DNA of 64,000 bases from Hemerocallis citrina (GCA_017893485.1 CM030368.1:112610220-112674219), one strand, 5' to 3'; shown: positions 45,907 through 58,866, counted from the first letter of the stretch. Numbers and translations are program-made. The notes: generated by a model from the sequence alone, not told the origin.

Positions 45907-47166
45907 CTGCAATACAAAGAGAAGATAAGCTGTCACAGTTAAGATCTAGAGAGCTTGGCTTATGGTACACAAACAAGCAAATGCATATTAGTAAGAAAAG
46001 AGAGATGAAAGTCAACAGGATATTGGGTATTCAGGGATTTGCTTATGAAAGAGTACATTTGAGACAATTTGAAACATGCAAATAATTACCACTCCTGCAT
46101 TGTGAGTTATCCATCTAGTGCATTACAGCGAAAGAACGGAAAAGCAGTTTGAACATATTAATTCAACAGATTTTGCATTACTAAGTATTTAATAGCATAA
46201 CCTATAGCTGGACTTCTTTAGAATAATAACATAATCTATAGCTGAACGGAAAAACAGTTTTAATTTTCTCCCTTTACATCTATAGTCAATAGCTAATTAC
46301 AGGAATGAAACAATAGAAATACTTCAAGTGTTATTTATAATTTTTCGGTTAGGGAAAAAACAAAGAGAACTCCAACGACTGCAACTTTAACTGAAATGCC
46401 ATTGCAAGCAAATGTTCCACCAATATTCTAAGTCCTCTGTTAAGATTAGTAGTCTATACAGACTACACATTCAAATCTTAGGAAATAACTTAAAATGAAG
46501 ATTTAGTTTGCAAACTACGCCAACCATGCAAACTAGTACATTTAGTTACATAGGCCCAAATTATTTCGATTGTGCTCCTCAACTGCAGCTCTATCATTTC
46601 TTCCAAAGTTGGGCATAGATTTGTTATTGTGGCTCTAGTTTTACTATAACCACAGTTGGAGATCACATCACAAATTATGTACTTTATATTATCCTCTTCC
46701 CTATGCCTTCAAGTTCAGGTATTGATAATGATGATAAATGAAGATAGATGTTTGATAGACTAACTAAGAATATCTCTAATTAAGTATCATTTGCTTTTTA
46801 GTTATTGATAATGAGAAAGTTTATGAAGATCTGAACAAGTTCAGGTTTTGACTGGGTAAAGATCTCTCTTGTGAGTACTCTTCTTCGCCTCCTCCTTTCC
46901 AACTCTAATGGGTACTTTTTCATTTTTCTCATCGACAAATTATCGAACATCTGATATGCATCTCGCCTACAAATTTCTAGTCATTTCTAGTCACCAAATC
47001 TATTTCTCCTCAATTTCTAGTCACAAAATTTCTAGTCATTTCCCACCCAAATTCTACAACATACATCAAGTTTATTTTCTTCAACCAAACTCCAAACTCC
47101 TTCTTATCCAATCCCAAACAAGTGTAATATTATAAACAGGATTGATAAATTACCAAATTTAGCCGA

Positions 47167-47469
47167 TTAAAGAAAAGAGTGCTTGCCCAAGGAGAGAGAA
47201 CCGGTGGAAGAGATCGGCGGCGAAGGGAGAGAATGCGCCCACGGCCAGGGATGGGCTGCTACTGAGAGGCGTCGGCGGCGATGGATGAGAGGAGGTGAAG
47301 GAGGGGCGAGACGGCCAAACAGAAGGTCGTCCGGCGCGAGGGTCGTGTGGCTCGAGGGAGGTGCTGCGCGAGGGTGGTACGACAAGGGGGTTGTGCGGCG
47401 AGGGGGTCGAGGGGGTCGTGCGGCGAGGGAGAGAGAAAGGCTGTAGCAGATTCGATGAGAAAGCGGCAA
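47167..47469 (-). other. GC-rich block, possible captured 5' exon
   Basis: A GC-rich island in AT-rich surroundings, open for 100 codons on the minus strand with a low-complexity P/R/S/A-rich product. It lies upstream (in the minus sense) of the PMP22-like exons. It could be the 5' end of a captured gene or a CACTA leader. The composition prevents a protein call. Confidence 0.3.
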
Positions 47470-47554
47470 GGAGTAGAGAACTAGGTTAATAGATTTTGGA
47501 AATTGGGGGGGGGGGAACAGTGCGGGGTTTTAGAGCGGGTTCAATGAAAAAAAA

Positions 47555-47645
47555 TGGCCTATCACGGCGTTTAACTTATAAACCGCCGCTATATGTCGAA
47601 TATATAACGGCGGTTTATACGTAACACGCCATGATAGGTGTATTA
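47555..47645. repeat. Inner cluster of CACTA subterminal motifs
   Basis: Four motif copies (ctatcacggcgttt, aaaccgccgctatat, tataacggcggttt, acacgccatgatag) about 1.25 kb inside the right end, separated from the outer cluster by an AT-rich stretch. Confidence 0.75.
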
Positions 47646-48276
47646 TATATTTTAATGGCAAGTTATATATATACGCGTTCTATCGGTTCTACTCATTAAT
47701 AATTATAAATCTACAAACGAGCAAAGCTCAATATTGTCAAAAAAACTATAAAATTCTATAATATTTAATTACTCTTTTCAAATTCGAAAATTAACTAATT
47801 CTCAAATTTATTTCTTGCGATACAAAACTATATGAATCTTGCAAGTCGTGAGTCGAAACTTTCTTATACGAGTTGAGATAGCTAGGTTGTGTGTGGTGAA
47901 TTCTAGTCTAGCGGAAAGTTACGTAATTTTAAGATATCGATCGATTGTGCATTTTTCAATTGTGTTGCTTACTTTTAGTTATACTGTTTAAAATATTGAT
48001 CAAGTTATAAGTGATACATGACCGTATATTGCAAATCGCGAGTCAAAACCCACTTCTTCAAGTTGTGTTAGCAAATGTATGGAAAATTATATCATATCGC
48101 AATATATATCAGGCTTATTCTCTATTTGGTAGATAATACTAACATGATGATTACTATATATGTACTGTAACTGATTCTAAAAAATTACATTTACATAATG
48201 AGATTTTTGATAAATGTATGCATGACAAATATTTTGTTAGTAATGAGCTTAGGTATAAAACATTTAATAAAAAAGG

Positions 48277-48337
<61 letters not shown>

Positions 48338-48554
48338 ATAAATTATGTACTATAGAGTAATATTGTGTATAGTAATGATAATCCTATTCATTAATGTTAA
48401 CCACTTCATAAATATGGAATCAAAATTCTTTCGTGCATTCTTAATGATAATATTCGATAACCAAATTTCGTGATATGTACATGTAAAATATTAGTTAAAT
48501 ATATATATTAAAATATAAAAATGTATATAAGAAAGTTAGACCAATTTTTTTTAC
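47646..48554. other. AT-rich stretch within CACTA
   Basis: About 900 bp with no gene. It separates the inner and outer right-hand motif clusters and includes the (AT)n tract, so it may be a later insertion or expansion. Confidence 0.5.
48281..48334. repeat. (AT)n microsatellite
   Basis: About 27 uninterrupted AT units. Confidence 0.95.
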
Positions 48555-48886
48555 AAAATCTATCCCGGCATTTGTCACGTAAACGCCGGGATAGGTATTT
48601 ATTTTATTTTTTAAACGATGCTATCCCGGCGTATATAGCGTCCACGCCATTATAACTATTTTATTTATTTAAAAAATTAAATTAAATTAGTGTTCGCATG
48701 ATAGAGAGGAGTTGTCCCGAGGTTTATTTGTAACACGTCGCTACTGTTTGGACCTATTGCGGCGTTTCGTCTAAACGCCACTATAGGGTGTGTGTTTTCT
48801 TTTAAAAAAAATCTTCCACATCTATCGCGGCGTTTATCGGAAACACCAGGAGAAGTATGCCGCTATAGGCCTTGCGGTTTGTAGTG
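48555..48886. repeat. CACTA right subterminal repeats and terminal inverted repeat
   Basis: Motifs such as ctatcccggcatttgtc paired with aaacgccgggatagg form potential hairpins; the segment ends in the inverted CACTA terminus. Confidence 0.85.
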
Positions 48887-49360
48887 AACGCATCCGTTGG
48901 ACTAACAAAACCAAGAGCATATACTTACGTTTCCCAAGTTCCATCACATCTTCACTAGTGCCTGTTCTTAAGTTGGTTATTATTAAAACACAAAATCTCC
49001 ATCTCTAGAGTTAGTGTATCCTGCCGGACTTAAATACTCAACAACAACCCCAAGACCCAATTGGTCTAAATCAACAAATCTCAACTGCCGGTTCACAGAA
49101 CTCCCACCCAACTCCTAGAGATATTATCAAGACCAAAACTCACAAATCCATCGTCAAAACGATCATATGAAGAAACTTCTCCCATCAACAAAATCCAAAT
49201 CTTTTACAAAATTCCAGAATCCGAACCCAACAATAAAACATCTTGAAAACATATGTTCTGTAGAAAGGATAATATTTAGAATAGTAAGTTATAGATCCGA
49301 AAATTTTTAAAGAATCAATTGTTTAAAGAACATCAGGATAACTCAAAAAAACATCAGTAA

Positions 49361-49730
49361 CAGTCGACTGTAAACCGAAGTCGGTCGAACATCCGGAGCG
49401 AAAAACCAGCACTTCAAGAAATAAAAATCTAAGTAGTAGCAGTTGACTGTAACAAAGATATCGGTCAACTGTCCAGAGCGAAAACCCAACATATCAAGAA
49501 AATTATTCTAAGTAATGGTAGTCGACTGTAAAAAGTCATCGGTCGACTATTCAGAGTGAAAATCCAAAACTTCGAGAAAACACCAAAGCAGAGCAGAGTC
49601 AGTTGACTATAAAAATGGGTTAGTCGACTGTTCCGCACAAAATTTTAAGAAAACAAGAAAACACAGTAGCCAGGTAGCGACGGTCGACTGTCGATAGAGA
49701 TCAGTCGACTGTTACTCCTACAGACTGCAA
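49361..49730. repeat. About 80-bp tandem array with GTCGACTG palindromes
   Basis: Unit starts near 49361, 49440, 49519, 49600 and 49681 (periods 79-81). Most units carry two AGTCGACT-type palindromes about 30 bp apart (..GTCGACTGTAAA.. and ..CGGTCGACTGTTC..), with transitions such as GTTGACTG in some. Confidence 0.85.
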
Positions 49731-52492
49731 TTTTAGTTTTTGCACATTTTAACCGATACTAAGTTTTACTTTATAAAAACCAAATCTGTAAAGGGTATAA
49801 TTCTGATATATTCAAATACGACGTATAGAGTATATAAGAGTCCACAAAGCCAATCAAAACCACTTTGAATTGATAAAAATAGCTTTTTGATGAATTCCTT
49901 CAAATTGAAATGTGAATATGTACAAATATCAAAATAAAGTTTTTAAGAATCAATCATACATTAAAAAATATTCGTATTATGTTCTAAACCATATTAATAC
50001 CAAAATAAGTTGTGAAATAGTCAAATCCTTCGAAAACACATAAACACTCAATTTCTTCAAATACAATGAAATATGATATTCATGTAAATTGATTGTGCAT
50101 GTTCATGCACCAAAGAAAACTTCACAAATCTATCGATTAGAAATAACAACATATTCAGATTTAATCTTAGTATTTGAGAAATCCAATTTCAAATAAAACC
50201 TTTCACAAATCACAAAATCTCCAATTTAGTTGTATTACATCAATCCAATTCAATTTATCCCAAATTCAATTCTCAAGACATGATCTCTTAAGTCATTAGT
50301 TCTCCTCAAAACTTCCTCAACTAAATTACCATTATTAACTCATGAACCATAACCAAATTTAACATTAACATGTGCAAGTTGCATTCATCCAACTCACCAA
50401 TAATCAAAAAATCTCATCTTTAATCTATTTATGCATCACATTCACCATGTCCAATCAAATCAGTAATAATCCAAAAGAAATAGCCTACTCATAATTTATA
50501 TTAGGTCCTCTATCAATTTTGAATCATCCACATGCAATTCCAAACATAAATAACATAAATAACTAGGTTTTCATGAAAGATCCAATTTTAACTCATCAAT
50601 TCATTCAATCCATTATATAAATTCATACCCAAACCCTAGCATGCATTCTAGTAGATGAAATACCACATATAGCATTCAAAGAACAAAACAAAATAATTAT
50701 ATCACTCACCTTGTTGGAGAGATTAAACGAATATGATAAAGCAATAGGAAAAATCCCTTATTCGCAAGAAATCCATGATCTCCTCTTTAAAACTTCAAGA
50801 AAATAATAATAATAAAACCTTTGTGTTGTGCAGCTAAAGACGGCTTCACTCTACCTTTTTAAATAAGCCGGAAATCAAGAGAATTAGGGTTTTGAACATA
50901 TTTGCAAAATACTCATTTTAAAATATACCTTTATATAAATAGGTCCCCATACTAGGAAATTAGTTAAAACCAATTTAATCCAGTTCAAAAATAAAAAAGA
51001 CCCCCACTAGCATCAGCCGACACTATTTGAGAAAACTAGAAAATGATTTTGCATTTTTACCCCCTTCAAATAGTAATTTTGCAAAAAGATCCCCTTTTAT
51101 CAAAACATGTAAAATAAATCAAATTCATCAAAAAAAAAGTAAACTTCTTAACCCTAAGTTGACTAGGCATTATACCCAACCCAAAAATCCAAAAATCTGG
51201 AGTTTTCACTTCAATTGGTAATTTTGCACAAAAGTCCCTATTTTGTAATATTTGCAAATAGGTCCAGTAAATATCAGAAAAATCTATAAAATTCACAAAT
51301 AATATCTAATAATCAATAATGATTTTCCACAAAATAATTTTAGACTTTGAACCTCCCAAGAAAACATTTGCACGTGTTTTGCACGTGTAAAAAGATAAAT
51401 CTTCAGAAAAATATTTATTAAATCACCAAAAAATCATTTTAATTCATTTATAAATCTTTAAAATAATATTTAAGAATATGGGGGACCACATAAATACCTA
51501 GCAAATTATTTGTCTATATGAATTTGAGAACCACCTTGACTTATAGATGTTTGGTTGTATGATGCATGTGTTGATTTTGCTTTCTTTTGAGTTGAGGTTG
51601 GACATGGGTGATGCTTAAATGCTTAGTAATCCCTGCTTTTGTCACACATTAATCTTGATCCATGGTAGTTAATAAACATGTCACATTTCATATAAAAGTA
51701 ACTTTAAATACTGCTGTCCTGGTTTTGTCTGATAATTTCGACCCTGTTAATGAATTTTTTTTGATTATGTTCTGAGTAAGAATTGTAGCCCCATGTGTCT
51801 AGTTTCCCAAACTTTTGACGGAATCAAATTCTAAATTATATTTTGTGAGTTATGCTTATTTCAGTGCTGCTGGGTATGAATTTTCAGATTCATTATTTTG
51901 CCACATCACCTTATTTTACAGTTTAATTTGATCATACTATCTGTAATATAGTAATGTGAAACTTAACATGTAGAGACTAGACATGTCAGGGAACCTCCCT
52001 AAACTTTCCTGGATCTATTTATGAGTTTTCAGACCTGTTTCATTATTGTGAACACAACTTTAAGAATTCTGGTTGAACACAAAATCTGTGTAGAATGTTG
52101 ATTTGAACCCAGTATCTGTAACTGTTATATATCATGTTTATATGCACTGGAACAAGCAGAGACTCTAGTTTCTAGAACTTCTGACGGATCCAGATTTGCA
52201 TTCATTTAGCAACAGGAAACTCAGTTTTGGTGCAGCAACATCCTGTTGTCTAGAATTTGAATTCTCATCGTTTTTGATAATTATAAATTGTGTTGACATC
52301 TGAATATGATTTCTGCCCAACTTGAACTTGTTTCCTATATTCTATCATGTTTACTTGCCCTGTTGGTGCACTTTCACACCTGTTTGATAATAATAATAAA
52401 TAACAAGTCGGGGTTTAAGGAAAAGACCGTAGTAGTGGACAATATAGGTAAGTGTACTCAGAAGGGAGTTCATGTTTCCCACTTGATATTTG

Positions 52493-52690
52493 GTTCATGG
52501 ACTAGTTTTATTATTATTCGATTCATGAACTAGTTACTATTGATTCATGAACTAGTATATTATTATTCGATTAATGGACTTGTTATTACTTGATTCATGA
52601 ACTAGTATATTTTTATTTGATTCATGAACTTGTCATATTATTACTTGACTCATGAACTAGTTATATGATTATCCGATTCATGAACCTGCT
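52493..52690. repeat. Degenerate repeats of gattcatgaactagt
   Basis: Seven or so copies 34-39 bp apart, separated by tattattatt-type spacers. Confidence 0.75.
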
Positions 52691-53080
52691 TGCTTGATAC
52701 ATGATACCTGAGTACATGGCCCTATAAAATCCACCACTAGGCCTAAACGTAACTTGTTTGTATGTAGAAATCCTGTGGTAAATAAATGAAACGTATGAAG
52801 TGCTACATTAGATAGGATTAACAATAGACTTAAAGAGTAACATGTTTACCTGTACACACTTGTTTCTTGTCCCGCATGCTACTTGATACCTGTTATACAT
52901 TACATGTTCACTTGTTACTTGATCCCACTACTTGACTCAGCTTGCTTGCCTGTTAATTTTGTTAGACTCTATTACTTGTTACATTCCTACCATGATGCGT
53001 TGCATATCCTTGATTCCAAATCTCTGTTTCACACCTTCATTGTATTTGTTTCCTATACCCATTGCTTGTACTACTTGCGG

Positions 53081-53101
53081 CCCGTAACTTGCACTAATGG
53101 G
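53081..53101 (+). other. Conserved stem-loop in family-C LTR
   Basis: CCCGT / ATGGG arms; the change to T still allows a G-U pair. Confidence 0.4.
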
Positions 53102-53506
53102 CCTCTTATCTCTGGTTTCTCTATTTTCTTCCACATGTTAAATATACAGGTTTTGGAGATCAACTACCTGCAGGAGTAAGTGAGCAGACATTTTATGCTT
53201 CGCCTAGGAAATCATGCTTTAGTTATTTGTGCTTTATTTCATGTTGCTACTTAAACTTGTAACAAGCTTATTGTCTCAAAGTTTTACTTTTTACCCAGAA
53301 CTTATACTTATTTGAGGATTATGTATTGTTTTTCAAATAGTTCTGTTGATTATGAGTTTTGTTTCATGCATGCATGGTTGTATATTCTTTTATATTTCCT
53401 GTTATGTTGTTGAGTCGATCCTTACAGCTTATGAATGATGAAAATTATTCGCTGGACTTTGTCACGTACTCGTATTCCGTATTCCTTTGGAAAGCGGGGC
53501 GTGACA

Positions 53507-53629
53507 CTAAACGAAAAACTCACATATATAATGTCCACCTAGGTACTCACTCTTCTAATGTCCACCCTAATTTTGTTTCCCTATATAATGTTTAGTATTA
53601 CTAATTGAAGTTTGCTCTGATACCAACTC
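53507..53629 (-). mobile_element. Family-D element: remnant of internal region with primer site
   Basis: The minus strand reads TTGGTATCAGAGCAAACTTC directly after the LTR end, an initiator tRNA-Met primer site at 53608-53625. Only about 100 bp of leader remain before the C LTR end cuts it. Confidence 0.75.
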
Positions 53630-55934
53630 TATAGCGCCGCGAATTTTCAATAAATAATATTATAAATGATGGCACAATTCCCAGCATCTACTTCAATTAC
53701 AATTATAAACATAATACAAAACACAGCGAAAAAATAAAACTTTTTATTACATCATCTCTTTACAACACAGCGGGAATAAACACTTTAATTACAATCTCTT
53801 TACAACATGATAAATTACAATTCTCAGTTAACTCCAAGCCCTTTTTTTCTCTTGGTTCAACTCTATCCATAACTGAAAATCCAGCAAAAATCTGAATGAG
53901 AAGTGAGCACGTCAGTTAAATACAACTGACGTCAATACTAATAATAGTAACCTTCCAAGGTCTCACAATCACAATCTTGTCACATATAATGATATAAAAA
54001 TAACACGTCATGAAATAAAATAACGACAAAATATTCCTAAAACAACAAGTGAAACTATACTAAGTAAGTGTGTGTCAAGAAAACAAAAGAGAAATGCATA
54101 AAACAATGTTCAAGAAAACACAATGCACATGATAATCTCTAATACATACTTGTCGGATTCTATGCATCCCATTCTATGTAGCTCCAGTGCAAGCCCCTAT
54201 CTTCCTCCACATTATAGGGTTCAATCTCTCGTTATGCAACTAACCTAAAATGGTGATAGAAATAAGATCTAGATACTCCGCAAATAGGCCTACATCCCGG
54301 TATCTACCTGCCAGACTAGCACCCTTAACGCGCAAGCATCATATAAGCGTTGCCCCGAACATTCCATGTCATAATTCCACGAATAGATCATAGCCTTCAG
54401 AATAAAACCGCCCAACTGTAAAAGACCTTCAACGTGCGAATAAGGGAGATGACAATAATAATCGCAGCCTTCGGAATCAAACCGCCAAACTATGACTATA
54501 GTCCTGAATCTCATCCGTCCACTATACAGGGTCCCCCAACTTATGTTTCCCAAGATCTATCACATCTCCACTAGTGTCTGTCCTTATGTTTATTATATTC
54601 AATTAAGTCACAATCCTCCCCTAAGGTTGGTGTACCCTGTCGAACTTAACTCTACTAAAACAACAACAACAACCCCACTGGCTCAATTCCGCAAAGATTT
54701 CATCTGCCATCATGGTAGGGTCCCACTCAACCTCTAGAGTCTCAACATTTAAAATATCATAAATGGTCTTTCTAGGATCCACATCATAACCCTAAGTCTC
54801 AAACCAACCCAATTTGGTTTTTATTATACAAAAGTACTCATCATTAGTCACATTCTTATAAACTAACCAATGTTGTCACGAAGGACTCTTTCATATATGG
54901 TAATATATTCAACTTACGAAATTCCTAAAAATTAACTTTTAAACACCACTCTCTATTTATTTGTAAAGTTCCATAAATTCAACTACAATTTCATTCGATC
55001 AAAACTGAAACAATTCTCTTAAAAGTTGATAATTTCATCTACAAAAATTTAGATTTATTTACCACAATCCATTATTTGAATGCACCGAAAATTGAAACAA
55101 GAATTTCACCAAAATCTAAAAGTTACACGTTTTTGTTCTTCAAAACAGTACATAAAATTATTATTAAAGTCTGGAAAAATACATTTAAGTCCAACATATA
55201 ACAGGGAACTCATCTTAAAAAATTGAAACTCAAGTGAATTAATTCAAGGGGTTCATATCCAGTAAATTATGAAAACTAACCATTATATTAAATATCTAAA
55301 ACTACGACAGTACAGTGGTAGAAATTTCATAATTTATAGTCTATGAGTTAGATTGAGAATCTATCAAATGTTCTAGATACTAGACACAGTGTGCTACAAT
55401 TTCTATTTAGTAATTTTTAGATAATATCAGCAGTAAATATGTCAAATTCTCGTTCCAATCTGGAGCAGACAGCAGTCCGGAACAATAACAACTTCTAAAT
55501 TCATCCAAAATCGATCAATCCACTTATATGTATATTTTTTTAAATCGATATATAGATGCTGCTATATGTACACTAGAGTCTCCCCTCATAGCACCCAAAA
55601 TCAGGCAAAAAACCCTCTCGAAATCACCAAAAACGAGCCAAAACAGCCCCAAGACAGCAGCATGTCGCTGCTACTTCCGTTACTGTTCATCCGAACCCCT
55701 AACCTTCAAACCCTGGGTTTTAACCCCCAAACCTTATCCCTTAGTTCCCAATACTTTTTACTCACGTTATTATAATGATTTTATTCCATATTTATGTATC
55801 AAAAATTCAATCTTTCAACCCATCACAATTCCTATAAAAAATAGTGAGTAACTTAACAAAATTTCATCTTTTAGTTTTTCAAACATGTTCTTTAGTCAGA
55901 TATATAGATCCATACATTCACATTTACATATAGG
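53630..55934 (-). repeat. Family-D LTR, truncated by element 4
   Basis: The inner end is tatagcgccgcgaattttc (the usual TG worn to TA). It matches the D solo LTR at 40640-41620 and 48890-49100, for example the ctcgttatgcaacta block and the tcccaag..ccatcacatc..ccactagt block. Ends at 55934 where the element 4 LTR starts. A/T-rich, no gene. Confidence 0.78.
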
Positions 55935-56367
55935 TGTCACGCCCCGCTTCCCAAAAGAATACGGAATACGGATACGAGACAAAAGCACAGCGAATGATTT
56001 TCATCATTCATAAGCTGTTCAGGAATCTTTACAATATTTCACAAGATAATCAGAGTCGGAAGCAAAAGATACAACCAGGTATGCAAAATTGAAACAAGAT
56101 ACCAACAAAAATTATTTGAAACCAAATATAATAATCTCAAATAATGAAATTCTGAACAAGTCAAATGTTCTGGATCACATCGCCCAAATACAAGATAAAC
56201 ATCCAAGTAATCAAGTACATTTTATTCAAGTTCAAGCAACAATAGTAATAAAAATCATAAAGCAAAAATTCCAGCCTAATACATCATCTCGCCAATACCG
56301 TCTGGCAGCCAACCATCCTGATCTGCAATTAGTAAATTTGCAGGAGAAGGAAGAAGAAAAACAAGTA

Positions 56368-56389
56368 CCCGTCAATTGCAAGTTACGGG
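56368..56389 (-). other. Conserved stem-loop in family-C LTR
   Basis: CCCGT / ACGGG arms, 12-nt loop; same as 8900-8921 in the opposite orientation. Confidence 0.45.
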
Positions 56390-58419
56390 CCACTTATAAT
56401 GTAGGATACAAGTACATGGGATAGGTAAATCTAAATAACAAACCTAGCATGGTATAATCATGATAACAGGATATAAATCATAGCATGGCAAGATGAGCAA
56501 ATATAATAGTATGTGTTGAGTGTCAAGTAAACAAGTATCATGCATCAAATAACCAGTGTCAAGAATCATGTAATCAGGTAGCATATATCAAGTATCAAAT
56601 CTCATGTATCATGTAGTCAAGTTTCAAGTAGGCATGTATCATGTTCGAGTGTCATGTTTAAGTCTTGTAGTTATTACTATCTAGGTAGCATTTCATGCAT
56701 TCCGGTTTTTACTACATGGTTGCTACAACAAACAGTTTCACTTTAAATTTTGTAGGGCAGTGTACTCAGGGACAAGCTCCAAGTTTCTTGTAATCATGTA
56801 TCATGTAAACATGCTCCAAAACCCAAACAAGCTCCAGTGTCATGTGTATACGTGTAATTTATATCGTGTCAAGCTCCACATGTAAGCAAGCTCCATTAAC
56901 CACTAGGTTCTTCCGAGTACACGTTTCTGCACTATCTACTACTAGATCATTCCCTTAACCCCGGCTTGGTTATTTTATTGTTAATGTCAAACAAGCTTGT
57001 AGGTGTGCAAAAACATATCAATTATATCATGTCATGATCATGTAACAAGTTCAAGTTTCAAGATAAACATGTACGAGTGCAAGATATCTCATAAAAGAAT
57101 AAAATAAACAAATCTCAAGTTCAGGACAGAAAGACCACACTGCAGTAAAATAGTGATTCCTAGTGTTACAAACATACAAATCTGAATCCGTCGAAACGTC
57201 TAGAAAGTAGACTTCCAACCGAATCCAGAGAGTATAAATAAGTTACATATTAATTCACAAAAACATAGCTCAAAACTGATTCGAATACAGAAAATAGGTT
57301 CAGTACGAAATTAGGAAAACAAATTCAAGAGCAGTAAAAGAACATGAATACTCAATAAATAAATCCACGAAAAATCTGGGGTATTACCCTTTATGTTTAG
57401 TATCTAAATATAAAGTGTCATAATTTTCCAGAGAAATTAGATCAGTCATCGAAAATAAGAAAACATCAACAACGGTGGTTTGGCAAATCTGAAATTTCCA
57501 ACACTGCTGTACGAAAACTATGATATCTCGTAACCAGTGAAACAAAAACCAATTCCGCCAAAGGGATATAAAAATAAATAAAATATACTAACTTTCATAT
57601 TTCACGAACAATTTCCATACAGTAAAAGGAGTCATAGTGAAAATAAGGTTCTTTACAGAACAGCAAGCAAAATACAGCAAGTATAGTTTTCATAAACGAG
57701 CATGAAACGACGTATAAACTTATCAATAAAATTCACCAAAATTCTGGGTTATCCCTAACTAGATAAAGAAATACTGACCAAAGTTTTGGATCAAAATAAT
57801 ATGTGTAGCACAGTTATTAAAATCATTTAGTCATCAAGAACATCGAAAAACAAAATCTGGAAAAGATCGACACCTCTGTAGTAAAACAGTCATAACTCAC
57901 TCAAACGAAAACGAAATCAAGCAAGGTCAGAGGGGTTTGAAAATAGACGAAATTCTCTAAAACCCATGTTTTATACCGAAATTAGGATACTGACTTCAAG
58001 ACAGTCCAAAACAGCAAACAAAACAGATCAGCGACAAAATACAGATTTTTCCCTTTAACAACAACTCAACATATATCATACAAAACTTGTTCAAAACACA
58101 ACCAAACATAAAATCGAATCTACCAAGTGTCCAAACATCATAAATTAGGGTATCTAGCATGTCCACACCAAGTATTTCACATGGGTCTCAACCAAATCAC
58201 GAATTCTTACAAAAGTCTCACATACATGATCAAAATCAAGAACGGGTAAATTCTAAGTTAATTTATATCCATATTGTGTCGTGAGTCATCTATGGTCAAA
58301 TTTTCACAATAGAGACTAAACTCATCAAACATAATACAAACAAGAGTCATCTCTAGACCCAACTATACTATAGGTGGTATTTTTTGACTTGTATCAAACA
58401 AATAAATTGGAGTAAAGTT

Positions 58420-58428
58420 ACTTGCCTT
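58420..58428 (-). promoter_or_regulatory. 5' splice donor in LTR leader (GC type)
   Basis: Minus strand AAG|GCAAGT followed by AACTTTA, roughly 430 nt downstream of the TATA-like box at 58857-58866. Confidence 0.5.
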
Positions 58429-58856
58429 AACCGAAGATGAAGAACAACGAAGACCAAGAGTAAGGATCAAAACCCACGAACGAAAATCCACGAACAAACG
58501 AATTCAAGCAACTAGAGCGAAAATCTCCACACGAACAAAAACTCCGAAAGCAGGATGACAATAGTGGCTTGCGGCTACAAGAGAACACCACGAGAGAGAC
58601 TAGGGATTATATGTGGTGGTGCGAGGTGGTGTGAGGGGTGGTCGGGATGGCCAAGAGGGGGAAGAGGAGAGTGGAGGCTCGGGTTGAAGGAGAGGGGGCG
58701 GCTCGGGTTTGGAGGCAGGCCGAGAGGGGGAGTCGGCTTGGGTGTCGGACTGGGTTGGTGTCGACTGTAGGTGGGCGGCACAAGCAAGGGGAGAGAGAGG
58801 GAGGACGGTGAGAGAGGTAGAGGGACTAGGGTCAGGGTTTTGTGTGAGGGAGGGTG

Positions 58857-58866
58857 TGTTTATATG
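58857..58866 (-). promoter_or_regulatory. Element 4 LTR TATA-like box
   Basis: Minus strand CATATAAACA, about 440 bp inside the LTR end. Confidence 0.5.

Larger units (their letters stand above)
41622..48886. mobile_element. CACTA (En/Spm-type) transposon with captured gene fragments
   Basis: Left end CACTACAAAATGCACAGG, right end (reverse complement) CACTACAAACCGCAAGG; flanking triplets AAT and AAC are an imperfect 3-bp duplication. Both subterminal regions are packed with direct and inverted copies of motifs like CTATAGCGGCGTTT, the sites that CACTA transposases bind. No TNP2-type transposase could be recognised in any frame, so the element is non-autonomous. Inside are degenerate minus-strand exons resembling LCB1 and PMP22. 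It sits within the D solo LTR. Confidence 0.9.
40634..51490 (-). mobile_element. Family-D solo LTR, interrupted by a CACTA transposon
   Basis: Starts at TGCAGTGCTCCGAATTTCC and ends at GGGGACCACA, flanked on both sides by TAAAT (40629-40633 and 51491-51495). TG...CA termini plus an intact 5-bp duplication and no internal region make it a solo LTR of about 3.6 kb once the CACTA element is removed. Similar sequence with an attached primer site lies at 53630-55934. The portion 48890-51490 is A/T-rich and holds the 80-bp array at 49361, a TATA-like TTATATAAATAG (plus strand, 50931-50942), and no gene. Confidence 0.85.
51491..53506 (+). mobile_element. Family-C LTR, plus strand, right piece
   Basis: Continues 40633 after the D insertion; the first five bases TAAAT are the duplicated target site. 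It parallels 6985-9341 and 55935-57900 (inverted) and ends at aaagcggggcgtgaca (53506). It contains a repeat tract at 52493 and the conserved stem at 53081-53101. No primer site follows, so it is a solo or 3' LTR. No gene. Confidence 0.82.

Noticed and set aside
47183..47489. Plus-strand Gly/Arg-rich protein in the GC-rich block
   Set aside because: Compositional frame opposite another compositional frame; no motif. Recorded only as a GC-rich block.
51027..51221. Short basic ORF in the D LTR
   Set aside because: AT-rich DNA with no recognisable domain and an overlapping opposite-strand frame; not conserved in the second D LTR as far as can be read.
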